64,000 nucleotides of DNA from Eulemur rufifrons. Taxonomy: Eukaryota > Chordata > Mammalia > Primates > Lemuridae. The notes below the pieces were generated by a model. It was not told the origin of the DNA. It made no database searches and saw nothing but the letters and a program-made list of their open reading frames with translations. Position numbers and translations under genes: made by a program. The first letter of the stretch is position 1, and each line of letters begins with the position of its first letter. Positions 13,105-24,554 of the stretch are shown here, in pieces. Location of the stretch: the NCBI RefSeq assembly GCF_041146395.1, contig NC_090996.1:32822738-32886737 (forward strand). Direction: 5' to 3'.

Positions 13105-13780
13105 TCTATCCTTAAAGCTGGCCATTCACTTATTCAGCAAGTGGTCATTGAGCACCTAGCATGTGCCAGGCGTGGCTTCACGTAGGGAGCCAGAAAGACA
13201 AACATCACGGGTCAACGGGATCTAGTTGAGGGAGGCGGACAACAAACAAGGACAACAGGTTAATGTAGCAACAAATGTTATTACTGTATGGTGTGTGATG
13301 TATTAACATACAGTACAGCTAATTAATATATAGCAATATGTGTGTATGTAACTATATATAACACTTTACATATCCGTGTATATATATTAAATAGTTGGTT
13401 AGATGGTTGATTAGTTAGTTTTAAGTGTTAAGGGGGAAACTGAGGCAAGGAAGGGGAATAGGGAGTATGAGGGGTGGGTTGCAGTCTCAGATGGATGACA
13501 GGGGAGGGGGGCTTCCCTTAAAGGTGACACTGAAGAAGACCAGCTCGAGCCCTCCAGCTGCCCTGAGGAAGAGCATTCCATGGTGGGAACAGGAGAGCAA
13601 GTGCCGTGAAACAGCGTTAGTTGGAGGAAAACCCAGGAGCAGATGAGGAAGGACCACAGGGTAGGGAGGATCACACAGTGGGGACTCCACCTCTGCCCCA
13701 AGAGAGTGGGAGCCACTGGCAGCATCTGAACATGGGGTGACACCCCCTGGCTGCTGCGCAAGGTGGGGCACAGGGCAGGA
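13105..13780 (-). repeat. L2 LINE, antisense, interrupted by AT-rich tract
   Basis: Inverted L2 3' end: 'cacttattcagcaagtggtc', 'attgagcacctagcatgtgc', then 'ggaggcggacaacaaacaag'. An AT-rich tract with short TA/TGTA repeats spans about 13275-13420. The antisense L2-type body follows ('aggaagagcattccatggtg', 'aacaggagagcaagtgccgt'). Confidence 0.65.
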
Positions 13781-14864
13781 TGGCGGCAGAGACCACCTGG
13801 GCCCGGCAGGTGCAGCAGTGGAGGCCAAGGCAGGGGATGGGGGGCGCGGTGCAGCTGAGCTGTCACAGCAGAGCCCAAGGGGGTCACCCGTGAGAACCTC
13901 AGCAAGGATGAAGGCGGGGGCGGGGGTGCTGACATTTTGAGAGTAATTTCTTTTTTTTTTTTTTTTGCTATGTCCTTTCGCATCTCTATGCCTCCTCCTT
14001 CTCTATCCTGCAACTGGGCACAACGTCACCCAGGCCCCTCCCCCCCGACTTCCCTGGGATGTGTCATTAGATTCCACAATTTAAAAGACCCAGAGGACTC
14101 AAAGAGGAGGCGCTAGCGCTGGTGACTTTGACAGGGAGGGCAACTTGCCGCTCCGGGTTACACTGTCATAAATGCTGCGCCCTCGGAGTCACTAACAGAG
14201 AATAAATCCTTCGTCGAGATCGGAGCGGAAGAGAAGCCCCCCCTCCCCCGGGGAGCCCGTATTCCAAGACAGCTCAGCCCGCTCGGAGCCCTGCTTTATT
14301 GCTCTCAGGAAGGTGGTGTGAAAACTCGACAAGGCGCGATTTCAAAGTCCCGGTGCGCTACAGCGAGGGCTCCCGCGCAGATAACGCACGGGTTCGGCAG
14401 GTCAAAAAGTACTTTTTTATTGCTGTGGGGCTCTCGCTCCGTACCAGAGTTCCGAAAGCAGCTGGCTGAGTCAGCCCGTTCCTGACCATTCAACCTTCTA
14501 GAACATCATCTCCGCAGATCTGCAGAGCAGTGTTGGTTTCTGAGATCACCCTCTGGGTAAAAAGGAACCGTCGCCGGGTGGCAGGGTGGGGTGGGCCACA
14601 ACCCCCTCACAAACAGTGGCCGACAGCAGATGCTTAGTCTGTCCCAGGTGGAGAGCCACCATCCTGGGAACAAGGGTGTCCCAAATGTGACATCCTGGGA
14701 AGGATTCTCCTCTCGGTTCAGTCCTGCGGCAAGAATCTCATTCACAGATGCTACTGTGTTTAAATGTTTAGACCTCGCCCTCGGAATCTAGGAGGTCTGG
14801 GTTTTACTCCTCAATAAGCAAAGCGCTGCAGGGAGCCCATGGGAGACACGGGGGAAAGGAGATG
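13781..14864. other. intergenic, low repeat content
   Basis: I recognise no repeat or gene. The part from about 14040 to 14480 looks unique and contains a T run near 13950 and short palindromic GC words. It could be conserved non-coding sequence, but I have no evidence beyond the lack of repeats. Confidence 0.3.
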
Positions 14865-15244
14865 GCCATGAACTGGTGACTGTCACTACTGAAGCTGAGT
14901 GATGGGTACACAGCACGCATTAGTCTAATTTTTATATATCTGAAATCCTCCATAATAAAAAAGAAATGCTTAACCACCCTTAGAGCAATTTGGCAATATC
15001 TAATAAAACAACAAACATACAAACCCTTAGACTCAGCAATGCCAATTCTCGAAATTCATCCTGCAGATACACTAGCAAAGGTGCCGACCCCTGCAGCACT
15101 CAGAAGAGGCAAAGGCTAGAAACAAGCTAAATGTTCAGTAACGGGGGTTGGTTAGCGGATGACGGCACAGTGGGATAGTGGGATAGTGTGTACGCCCCTA
15201 AAAGGAAAAGGACCCTCTGTCCTGACATGGGGCAAGCTCCAAGG
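14865..15244 (+). repeat. two old L1 3' fragments, sense
   Basis: The first ends at about 14965 with 'gaagctgagtgatgggtaca' and 'tgaaatcctccataataaaa', the typical L1M terminus. The second runs from about 14965 ('gagcaatttggcaatatcta', 'agactcagcaatgccaattc', 'gctaaatgttcagtaacggg') and stops at the LTR. Confidence 0.65.
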
Positions 15245-15672
15245 CAAATTGTGATGGGCAGAATCACACCCCCCAAAGATGCCCACGTCCTAATCCCTGG
15301 AGTCTGTGAATATGTCGCCTTCCATGGCAACAGGGACTTTGCAGATGTGATCGAATCAAGGCTGTTGAGATGGCGGATTGTCCGGGATTATGCAGGTGAA
15401 CGCCGTGTAACCACCAGAGTCCCTAAACCGGGAGGAGGGAGGGTCAGAGGCAGAGGGAACTGAAGACCATCCCTGCCGGCTTCACACAGGGCGGAGGGGC
15501 CGAGGGCCGTGGAGAGGCCTCCAGAAGCCAGAAGAGACAAAGGAACATCCTGGTTTTAGCCCAGGGAGACCCATTCTGGATTTCTGGCCTTCAGAACTGT
15601 GAAAAAAATTAATTTGTGTTGTTTTAAAATGTATGGTCATTTGTTATAGCAGCAATAAGAAACTAATACATA
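15245..15672 (+). mobile_element. ERVL-MaLR LTR (MLT1-like), sense, near complete
   Basis: The order is classical for MLT1: 'ccccccaaagatgcccacgt', 'cctaatccctggagtctgtg', 'aatatgtcgccttccatggc', 'gggactttgcagatgtgatc', 'ggcctccagaagccagaaga', 'cttcagaactgtg', and the end 'gcagcaataagaaactaata'. It is a solo LTR. Confidence 0.8.
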
Positions 15673-15870
15673 ATTTAAATGGGAAAAAGCTGTATGCAAA
15701 ACAGTGTTTATAGTAAATTCCCATTTATAGGAGATGGATAGATATAGACACAGACATAGATATAAATATATATTGTTCTCTTTTTTTTTTTTATTTTTTT
15801 TCTCCAGCCCAGGTTGTGATCTGACCCATATGCAGATATATAGGTGTGTTCTGTGGAAGGAGACGGGAAA
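15673..15870 (+). repeat. L1 remnant with degenerate TAGA/T-rich tract
   Basis: 'gtatgcaaaacagtgtttat' and 'agtaaattcccatttatag' are L1-like. A decayed TAGA/TATA repeat and T runs follow to about 15803. Confidence 0.45.
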
Positions 15871-16984
15871 CCGGCCCCGCTGGCGTCCCGCAAGGACGAG
15901 GACGAGTGGCAGGTGGAGGAGGAGAAAGATGCCTTTCAAGGCGCACCTCTTCGTACCTTTAGAATTTTGTTCCATCTGAATGTATTAGCTAGTGAAAGTA
16001 AGTTTTCAATTAAAACAATCCTTCCTCCATTACCATGACATACACATTTTCAAGGCTCACTTATTTAAAATGCGTAAACTCAGGCAGCGTGGAAACAGAG
16101 TTATTGCTACCAAGACTGCTACCCAGTGCTTGGGCTCCTGGGAAACCCAGGGTATGTAAGAAGCAGAGACAAAAATGGTAGGAAAATCTTACCAGACTTC
16201 ACTGGCTCCATGGCATTCGGTGACCCAAAGGGAGTTGGCAAGTGTCCCCTTTCAAACTGACTCAGAGAGGAAATTTCCCCCAGTGAATGTAGAAGCCCAC
16301 ATTCCGTACCTCCTCCCCCAACACACCCCATGACAGCAGGAGGAACAGGTTCCGATGCCATCTTGTCCTGGAGCCTGGTCTGGCCCCCACACTCCCGAGA
16401 GCCCATGGCTAAACTCTCCAACACCCCTTGCTCTGCCTAAAAACATCCTCAATTACCCCATTTTATGTATCAGCTAGGGAAGCAGAGGAGGACTATCATA
16501 GCCCCAGGCAAAAATGCTTCCAGACCTAAAGCAATTAGCTTTATGAAGCCATCATGCAAATTTATGGCCATTTCAAAGCTATTCAGCCTTGGGGAGACCT
16601 AGCAGAGGATGGGGAGTAGAATTCAAAAGTTTTTGATTATCCAAGTTATTCAAATTCTGATTTGAATATTAAAACTCGCTGTGATTACAACGTGGCCCCT
16701 GTAGCATCAGATCTTTTCAAGCTTTACTTACATGACACCCACAGTCAGGGCTGTAAGGAATTCAGAATAGTGAGGACATGAGGCACAAAGGTTCATCCGA
16801 GTGTCATCCATCCAGGACGGCGTTTTCCTTCCTCACCTTTGTACCTGGACCATGGCTTCCGTCTGATCTCACCACTTATCTCTTGAATAATTGAGCCGAG
16901 GCAGCTGCAGACACGCTTGAGCTCAAAGATGCTGAGCCAGGGTCTAGATCCAGGTAGGTCCCGGAGCTGACAGCTAAGAGTCAG
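15871..16984. other. intergenic, nothing recognised
   Basis: No exon and no nameable repeat. Confidence 0.35.
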
Positions 16985-17180
16985 GAAAACATCTGCCGAG
17001 CACTTGCTATCACCTGGACACACTTCAGAATAATTCATTTGCTCCTCAGAGCAATCCTGCAAGATCGATGCTATTATCACCAACCACACCTGCCAAGTAG
17101 GGAAACTGAGGCATAGCCGATGAGCAGCAGATCAGGGACTCCATCCAGTAATTCGAGCACTCTGCCACACAGTCTGTTGG
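16985..17180 (-). repeat. MIR SINE, antisense
   Basis: It shows 'gctcctcagagcaatcctgc', 'gatgctattatcaccaacca' and 'agtagggaaactgaggcata', then a diverged tail with 'gagcactctgcca'. Confidence 0.75.
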
Positions 17181-17364
17181 ACCGATGTATGTTTCTCCTC
17201 TAAAGCACATAAAACTGGGAATTTGTGATTTCTTAGCAAGGACATAGACAAGGATGTTCATGAGGGGACAGTTCGGACAGGACAGGATCCAGAGCCCAGG
17301 CTTGGAGGTACAGACAGGCTGGGTTTGACCCCGGACTTTACAATGCTGCCACCATGGATGACAG

Positions 17365-18330
17365 TCTTTTTTATATTGTTGTTGTTGTTGTTATTAAGAT
17401 ATGATTCACATGTCAGAATATTCACCCTCTTAAAGTGTATAGCTCAGTGGTTTTTAGTATGAATGTACTAAGTTGTGCAAACATCACCACTAATTCCAGA
17501 ACATTTTCTTAACCCAAAAAAGAAACCCCATCCCCACTAGCAGTCACTCCCCAATTCTCCTCCTGCCAGTCTGGGCAAGCACTAATCTACTTTCTGTCTC
17601 TGCAGACTTGCTTATCCCGAACATTTCATAATAATGGAATCATATCAGCAGAGTGGCCCCTCGGTATCCGTGGGAGACTGGTTCCAGGACCTCCTTCAGA
17701 TATTAAAATCTGTGGATTTCAAGTCCCTGATATAAAATGTATAAAACAGCATAGTATTTGCATATACCCTACGTACCTCTTCCCATATACCTTAAATCAT
17801 CACTAGGTTACTTATAATGTCTAATATAATGCAAATGCTATGTAAATAGTTGTCACACTGTATTGTTCAGGGAATAATGACAAGAAACAAAAGTCCATAC
17901 GTGCTCGATACAGATGCAACCACCCATTTTTTCCGAATGTTTCTGATCCGTTGTTGATTCAATCCCTGGATACAGAGCCATGAATATGGAGCTGGCTGCA
18001 CACCATTCCTTTTCATGGGCACGTAATATTCCACCGTGTGAACAGACCACATTTTATCTGTCCGTTCATCAGCTGATAGACACTCTGGGGTCTTTCCGTT
18101 TTTTGGCTGCTATGAATAACACTGCTATGAACACGGGTGTACAAGCTTTTCTGTGAACATACATTTCACTTCTCTTGGGTATGTTCCTAGGAGTGAAATT
18201 GCTGAGTCCCATGGTAATTCTATGTCTAAATTTTGAGGAACTGCAGGACTGTTTTCCGCAGTTGTTTTCCACAAAAACATAGACAGTAGCAGTTGCTGGC
18301 AAGGATGTGGGGAGATTAGAACCCTCGTGC
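17365..18330 (-). repeat. L1 LINE 3' region, antisense, split by a Tigger
   Basis: The left half (17365-17648) reads 'gttgtgcaaacatcaccact', 'aattccagaacattttctta' and 'aatctactttctgtctctgc'. The right half (about 17995-18330) resumes with 'atattccaccgtgtgaacag', 'gctatgaataacactgctat', 'cttgggtatgttcctaggag' and 'ttttgaggaactgcaggact'. Both halves are in the same order and strand, so one element was interrupted. Confidence 0.8.
17649..17994 (+). mobile_element. TcMar-Tigger-type DNA element nested in L1
   Basis: It begins near 'gtggcccctcggtatccgtg' and 'ggagactggttccaggacct', then 'catagtatttgcatataccc', 'cttaaatcatcactaggtta', 'tgtaaatagttgtcacactg' and 'tattgttcagggaataatga'. The right end has 'tgttgattcaatccctggat'. 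This is the well-known non-autonomous Tigger plan. The exact subfamily is uncertain. Confidence 0.75.
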
Positions 18331-18339
18331 ACTACTGGT

Positions 18340-18640
18340 GGGAATGGACCTGCACCCCCTGCACCCCCACACCTCCGTGCCTCTGCTCAAGCCAGGCCAT
18401 TATTCCCAGACGTCCATCTGGAACATCTTGCCTCTTTTGCGAAGACCCACCTGACTTCCCAGGCTCTGTGGGCTCCCAAAGTCCCCACCTCTATCAGTGC
18501 ATGTCTCTGCCATCTCAGGGTACATGGTATACCACTCTGTCTTCCAAACTGGACAGGGAACCCCTGTAGCCTTTGTATCCCCAGGGCCCAGCGGCACACG
18601 TAGCACATCCAGGGTGATCAGTGAACGTTTATGGGAAAAA
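18340..18640 (+). repeat. LINE L2 fragment, sense
   Basis: It shows 'cctctgctcaagccaggcca', 'tggaacatcttgcctctttt', 'tttgtatccccagggcccag' and 'agggtgatcagtgaacgttt', the order of the L2 3' end. Confidence 0.65.
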
Positions 18641-18902
18641 AGTCAACAGAAAACTGGCACGTACAACGCAACGCAGGAATCTCGAATGTGATACTGGTGA
18701 AGCCAGACACGGCAGGGTTCCCACTGGCTGATTCCTGCTACTCGGCGCTCAAGAGCGGGCCATGCTCACCAGTGGCAGGAGGAATCTGAACAGAGGGTTC
18801 CTTCGGGGGAAGGAGGCTGTAACCCAGAGAGGGGCACGAGGGGACTGTCGGGCGCGGAAATGTTCTATGTGTGCAGCTCAGCGGTGGTTACTCGGGTGTG
18901 TT

Positions 18903-19372
18903 TAACTGTGTTTGATTGCCTAGGGCTGTGCGAACAGCACGCCACAAAATAGGCGCTTCAGAAAGCAGAGACTTACGCTGTCGTGGTTCTAGGGCCTACA
19001 GGTCTGGAACCAAGGCATCGGCAAGGGCGCTGCTCACTCTGACGGCGCTAAGGAAGTTCTTCCTTGCCTCGCCTGGCTTCTGGGGGTTCCTGGCAACCCT
19101 TGGGGCTCCTTGGCTTCTAAATGCATCACTTCAATCTCTGCCTTCATCTCCACCCGGGATCCTCCCTGTGTCCCACTCTCCTCTTCTTGTCAGGACACTC
19201 ACAAGAAGACACCAGAAGACACACTGAACTAAAGGCCCACCCTACTCCGGTGTGATCTCATCTCAACCAATCCCACCTGCAATGATCCTGTTTCCAAATA
19301 AACCACATTCGGAGGTCCTGGTGGTTAGGACTCCAACATATCTTCTTAGGGGACACAACTCAGCCGGCAACA
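18903..19372 (-). mobile_element. ERVL-MaLR LTR (MLT1-like), antisense
   Basis: It shows 'ttgcctagggctgtgcgaac', 'ggaaccaaggcatcggcaag', 'cttcttgtcaggacactcac', 'cctgtttccaaataaaccac' and 'ctccaacatatcttcttagg', and ends at 'cagccggcaaca'. It is the antisense order of MLT1/MST-type LTRs. Confidence 0.72.
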
Positions 19373-20429
19373 ATGGGCGTTTACATATGTAAAAAAAAAA
19401 AAATGCACATTTCTAGATGAATACATTTTACTGCATAAATGTTATACCTCAGTTTGTAAAAATGAGAGGAAAAAATAAATAAGCAATGAGCAACAAGTCC
19501 CACCTCTCTGTCGGCTTCTGAGAGACAGAGCCAGAAATGATACCCCTCCATTTACGGAAGCAGGATAATGCATTAAAACAAATTTTTTTTGCTCTCCCCT
19601 ATGGCATGAGACACACACTCCCTCCCCACAAAATCTGCCGGGACTCCTGGGACCTGCCCTTTCCAGAGAGGCTGATGGCGAAGCAGCCGTCATTTTCGGA
19701 GTGAAGCCGCCTCTGAATTAGCGGGACCAGCCGGCTGCTCGCTCCCCTCCCCCGTGCCGCACGTGGCAGACGAGAAGGAATTTTTAAAGACTGATTACAC
19801 ATTCTTTTTTATTGGTTCCATGTCTGTAGTATCTGTTGTCCCCAGCTGGTGCCCCAGTAGGTGATATAAAAAGATGTATGAATAATGTACACAACAGCCC
19901 CACAGCCATCAGAGAACCTCGCTGCCAAAACAGGGGAGGCAGGGCAGGCCGAGAAAATGGATTAGAGGGCAAAGCCAGAGACATGCACATTCCTGTCTGT
20001 TTTTCCCTGAAATCGGTGGGCTACCGTCGGCTTGAAGATGAGCAAGTGGGATCGTCACATCACCCTGGAGAAAGCTCCCAGCAAGCATGTACGGGGTTTT
20101 CAAACACAGCAATCCCACACCCTGAAATCTAACCTACCCAAGTATAGTCATGGATGCACAAATATTTATGGACAAGGATGTTCATTTCAGCCTCGTCACA
20201 ATTATGCAGGGGGTGGGAGGTAGAATAAAGCCACTGATTTAATAGGGTTTCTCCACAAAGTCCCTCTTGCGCATGAGCTCTCCAAACAAATGCTGCCTCA
20301 TAGTGAGACTGTCCCCAACATGAGCCGACGCACGTAGGTCTGGAGTAATAAATAAGATGATGTGATTTTGCAGTGCAGGAGTTTGAATGTGGCAAAATAG
20401 AAGAGCAGAATGGGTTACTTGGTGATTTA
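19373..20429. other. intergenic; short L1-like tail and unique sequence
   Basis: An L1-like tail lies at about 19375-19480. The 19740-20100 part has no nameable repeat and may be conserved non-coding sequence. A weak L1-like stretch at about 20130-20220 reads 'gcacaaatatttatggacaa', then 'ggatgttcatttcagcctcg'. Confidence 0.3.
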
Positions 20430-20640
20430 TCGGGGAGAGTTGGCAGGTGGTCTGTCCATGAGTGACTGAGGCCCCTCCCGAGCTCCTTCCTTCTTTGCTC
20501 CTCTCCCCACGGAGGCTGGACAAAGGAGATGCTTGCTTTTCCAGCCTCCCTTGCAGCTAGGGTGGCCACGTGACCCAGTCCTGACCAATGACACATGAAG
20601 GACATTCTCCTGGGAACCTGTGGGAAAGATGTCTCCTCTC
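20430..20640 (-). repeat. possible old LTR fragment
   Basis: 'ttttccagcctcccttgcag', 'ctagggtggccacgtgaccc' and 'agtcctgaccaatgacacat' are words common in ancient mammalian LTRs. Family and strand are uncertain. Confidence 0.4.
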
Positions 20641-21061
20641 CTGTACAAAGACCAATCCACCCCCTACACACCTCTCTCTGGCCACCCTCTCGTCCCTTCA
20701 GTCATATTTCACACCTTCAGATGGAGCCGTGTAAAGATTTTCCTCTTGGATCTAAGCAGCTATTTTGCAACCATGAATGAAAAACCAAGAAAACTGCAGA
20801 ATCCCCGTCCCAGAGCTCTGATACCGTGGCGCTGCTGAACCAGCCCCAGAAACACCAACCTCCAAGCCTCTTGTGGACCAGCCCACTCCCAGCCTGCCCA
20901 GCGAGGGCTGGATTCTCAGTTGCTTGCAGGTGCAAGCAGTCCAACCACCCCGTAGCTGGACGGGGACTGCCTGGCAGCCACAGGTACACCTGCACAGCTT
21001 CGGAAAAGGAAAGACCTGGCCTCTTGCCTGGAGCAAATGGAAGTACCAGGACACTCCTGTG

Positions 21062-21500
21062 TGGTTTGAACAGTGTTCTCCAAAAATTCTCGTCCACCTG
21101 GAACTGCAGAATGTGACCTTATTTGGAAATAGGGCCTTGTAGATGTAATTAGTTAAGGATAGAGATGAGATCGTATTGGATTAGGCGGGTCCTAAGTCCA
21201 GTGACTGCTGTCCTCATGAGAGACAGAAGAATACGCACAGGGACACGGGAGGGAAGGCCATGTGCAGACGGAGGCAGAGGCTGGAGTGATGCTGCCACAC
21301 GCCAAGGAAAGTCAGGAGCTGCAGAAGCTGCGGGAGGCAGGAAGGATCCCCCGCCTTGAGCCGTTAGAGGGAGTGTGGCCCTGCCCACACCTTGATTCCA
21401 GACGCTGGCCTCCAGGACTGTGAGAGAATACACTGCCATTGTTTTAAGCCACCAAGCTGTGGTCATTGTTCTACAGCACCCCCTAGGAAACTAAGACATT
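21062..21500 (+). mobile_element. ERVL-MaLR LTR (MLT1-like), sense
   Basis: It shows 'gtgttctccaaaaattctcg', 'gaatgtgaccttatttggaa', 'atagggccttgtagatgtaa', 'gctggagtgatgctgccaca', 'cacaccttgattccagacgc' and 'ctccaggactgtgagagaat', and ends 'aggaaactaagaca'. It is a solo LTR. Confidence 0.78.
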
Positions 21501-21829
21501 CATTCCAGTCTGTCCCGTGGCCCTTACGCTTGCTGGAACCCACCGGTAAAACTGCTGTGCCTCCCTGACTCCCTCTTGGGGCCTCTCAGGCTACGGGATG
21601 ACCACACCAGCTCCATCCTCCCCTCCCCAGCCAACCTCATCCCCTCCTGCCCGGCCCCAAGACCCGCCCCTTTCTTCCCACCGGGTCTGGAGTGGCAGGT
21701 GGCAGCAAGGAAGCGAGCTTTCGCGTCACGCAAGTCTGGAGCATTTGCGTCCTCAGTATAAGGGCTTCCTCACAACCTTTCATTCAGATCCACATTCACA
21801 ACTAGGAAACACGCCTTCCCCGTGTTAAA

Positions 21830-22115
21830 AACCAGCTGAGACGCCCATCAGTGGGGAACAGGATAAACAAATTATTGTGCATTTATCAGTGGAATATTAT
21901 GTCGTGGTTAAAAAGGAGTGGCGTATACTGAGATACTTATAAATGCAGTGACATGATGTTTGGGGTCGTCTTCAGAATAACGTGGGGAGGGACAAACAGA
22001 AGGGGGCAGGTCTGGATGAAATGAGCGTGGCCAGAAGTTGGGGGGATTTGTTATACTATTCTCCCTACTTTGTGTATGTTTGAAAGTTTCCATAATAAAG
22101 AGTTTTTTAAAGAGG
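21830..22115 (+). repeat. old L1 3' end, sense
   Basis: It shows 'cagctgagacgcccatcagt', 'ggaatattatgtcgtggtta', then 'ttatactattctccctactt' and 'tgtgtatgtttgaaagtttc', ending in 'cataataaagag'. Confidence 0.7.
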
Positions 22116-22159
22116 CAGTGCATAGATACTCTCTTGGGAAGAGGCCCATAATATATTCT

Positions 22160-22346
22160 AAAGTAAAAGAAATAGGCTGGGCTTGGTGGCTCACGCCTGT
22201 AATCCCAGAATTCTGGGAGGCTGAGGTGGGAGGATCGCTTGAGCCCAGGAGTTTGAGGTTGCTGTGAGCTAGGCTGACGCCAGGGCACTCTAGCCCAGGC
22301 AATACAGTGAGATTCTATCTCAAAAAGAAAAATAAAGTAAAAGAAA
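22160..22346 (+). mobile_element. monomeric Alu-type SINE
   Basis: A short, about 150 bp, Alu-related element starts 'ggctgggcttggtggctcac' at 22175, has one pol III promoter, passes straight to 'ttgctgtgagctaggctgac', and ends in an A-rich tail. 'taaagtaaaagaaa' flanks it on both sides (before 22175 and at 22333-22346). It is therefore an independent insertion of a monomer, or of an internally deleted Alu, and not a broken dimer. Confidence 0.8.
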
Positions 22347-23234
22347 CAGCAAATTGAAGAATAATATATTCAGCATAATCCCATTTATTTGTGTGTGCAT
22401 ACGTGTTTTATATGAATGTAAGTACAGAGAATAATCTAGAAGACTATACAACAAACCCCAACAAGACCCTCTCATATCACCATTCCTTTCCCAGGATAGC
22501 GCTGCTCACACTGCGATTACGCACTCACAGGCCTGCGCGGAATCATCGCTCAATTGATACATATTTGCCGGGTGCCGGTTTGACTTCACTGCTTCCTACC
22601 CCTGGAGCCCGAGAACTCTCTGAATCCTCAAAATGAACAAGTGAGAGACTGGAGCTAAGGAGGCTATGGAGTTATCACCCTTCCAGAGCACGTTATTATC
22701 TATTCTTTTAAAATAGAAATTCCACTCCGAGCGGAATAGCCCGCGGGCACAAGTGCGAAGTTATAGCATGAAGGCAGCTGCAAACAAGATCACAGACTTG
22801 AAATCGATCACCCTGAAAGCGCTGGAAGGTTCCCATCAGGAAAAGCCCAGGAAAGCAGCATTTCTCTGGGACTAGAGGTCGGCTCACAGGGGTCTTGGCA
22901 TAGGCCAGGGGCAGGGGGAGGGGGGGTGGACACAGGGAGGCTCCGTCAGAAAGGATCTGTCTTGGCTGGGGTTCGCTTTGCCGAGTTTAGCTCAGGTTGT
23001 CATCAAAAGGCTCGTCCACCAGCCAGCCAGGGCCGGAGGGGCACACGCTGGCCCGACACGGGGGCCGCCAGCCTCGCCTGAAGCCGGGTCCCCACCTTCC
23101 CCACCACCTTGTAAATGCGGAGAGATGAACGGCCCTCTCAGCTAGGAGGAGCGGGGGGAGGGGGAAGAGGAGATCGGACACTCGCCCAACCCCAGCACAT
23201 ACCACACATCAGCGACCACAGACCCAGAAACAGC
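22347..23234. other. intergenic, nothing firm
   Basis: The 22650-22880 part looks unique and AT/GC-balanced. The 22900-23200 part is GC-rich with purine runs. No exon is recognised. Confidence 0.3.
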
Positions 23235-23410
23235 ACCGTATAAAGTAGAGGCTGAGACTTGGGCACTGGCACCAACAGTCCTGGGTTCTAGTCTATTCCG
23301 GCACTTAAGCTTGGCCAAGTGGCTTCAAATCTCCAAGGCTCGGTTTTCTCATCTGTAAAATGGGGCTGTTGACGTTCCTACCGGGCAAGGCTGATGTGAA
23401 GCTTAAAGGA
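23235..23410 (+). repeat. MIR SINE, sense
   Basis: It shows 'tcctgggttctagtctattc', 'cggcacttaagcttggccaa', 'gtggcttcaaatctccaagg' and 'ttttctcatctgtaaaatgg'. It is a well-preserved MIR core. Confidence 0.85.
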
Positions 23411-23702
23411 GATGATGATCTACAAGCAAGTCAGACACACGCTGTCCCAGACGTAGACCCCCTGAGACAAGGGTCTGGGTACAAGCGGGTCCTCAGAAGC
23501 AGTGACAGGGGAGCAGGACAGTAACACAGTGACCAGAGGAACCCCATGCCCTGGACAGCTGGGGCGCAATCCCACTGGGGACACAGGGAGATGACACAGC
23601 ACGTCTCAGGCAAGGGGCCCTGAAGGAAAACCAGGGCTGCAGCAGGACGAGAGGAAACAGAGATGAGCTGGAACATCACCTCTGGGCCACGACGACCATT
23701 TA

Positions 23703-24056
23703 AAAAGTCAACCGGCCGGGCGCGGTGGCTCACGCCTGTAATCCTAGCACTCTGGGAGGCCGAGGCGGGTGGATCGCTCGAGGTCAGGAGTTCGAGACCA
23801 GCCTGAGCAAGAGCGAGACCCCGTCTCTACTAAAAATAGAAAGAAATTATATGGACAACTAAAAATATATATAGAAAAAATTAGCCGGGCATAGTGGCGC
23901 ATGCCTGTAGTCCCAGCTACTTGGGAGGCTGAGACAGGAGGATCGCTTAAGCGCAGGAGTTTGAGGTTGCTGTGAGCTAGGCTGACGCCACGGCACTCAC
24001 TCTAGCCCGGGCAACAGAGCGAGACTCTGTCTCAAAAAAAAAAAAAGTCAACCCAG
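23703..24056 (+). mobile_element. Alu SINE (strepsirrhine form), full length
   Basis: The start is 'ggccgggcgcggtggctcac' at 23714. The middle linker 'atatggacaactaaaaatat' and the right-arm 'ttgctgtgagctaggctgac' are intact. The A tail ends near 24045. The duplication 'aaaagtcaacc' is found on both sides. The copy has few differences from its neighbours here, so it is comparatively young. Confidence 0.93.
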
Positions 24057-24204
24057 TGGTCCCTGAGAAGCACCAGTGCTTTGTGATATAAAACACAAGT
24101 CCGCTCTGTGAGCAAAGCAACGCCCCCCAGATGGACGGGGCGACCCAGCCAACGTGCAGAAGGAGCCCTCTGAACCTCGTCTGCAGCGACGATTCCCCAT
24201 GTTC

Positions 24205-24385
24205 CTGTACGTCAGGGTCGCCAGCGAGAGGTGACAAACACACAGGCTCCTGGGCTCCAGCCCCAGAGGTTCTCATGCAGCAGGTGCCAGGCAGGGCCCA
24301 GGGATCTGCATTTTAACGAGTTTTCCAGGTGATTTGAGGTAGGTGGGCAAAGGACCACATTTTAAGAAACGTTGTTCTAGTAAAA
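24205..24385 (+). repeat. MER5-like hAT-Charlie fossil
   Basis: 'gggcccagggatctgcattt', 'taacgagttttccaggtgat' and 'gaccacattttaagaaacgt' fit the MER5 plan. It is diverged. Confidence 0.55.
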
Positions 24386-24506
24386 CCCAAGGCATCGGTT
24401 TTGCAGATCTTCTGGCCACACCAGGTAGGTAGGAGACACCTTCGGGGAGAGGTTATAGACCCGGTCAGCATTTACAACGCCTGTGTGCACATGAACACTC
24501 ACGACA

Positions 24507-24554
24507 CGCGCACACACACACACACACACACCCACACACACACACACGCACACA
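24507..24554. repeat. (CA)n microsatellite
   Basis: About 48 bp of CA with two interruptions. Confidence 0.95.

Noticed and set aside
16848..16900. 'ggaccatggcttccgt' as an ENPP DHG-type exon
   Set aside because: Surrounding codons do not fit any ENPP motif, stops follow quickly, and there are no splice sites. It is a chance match.
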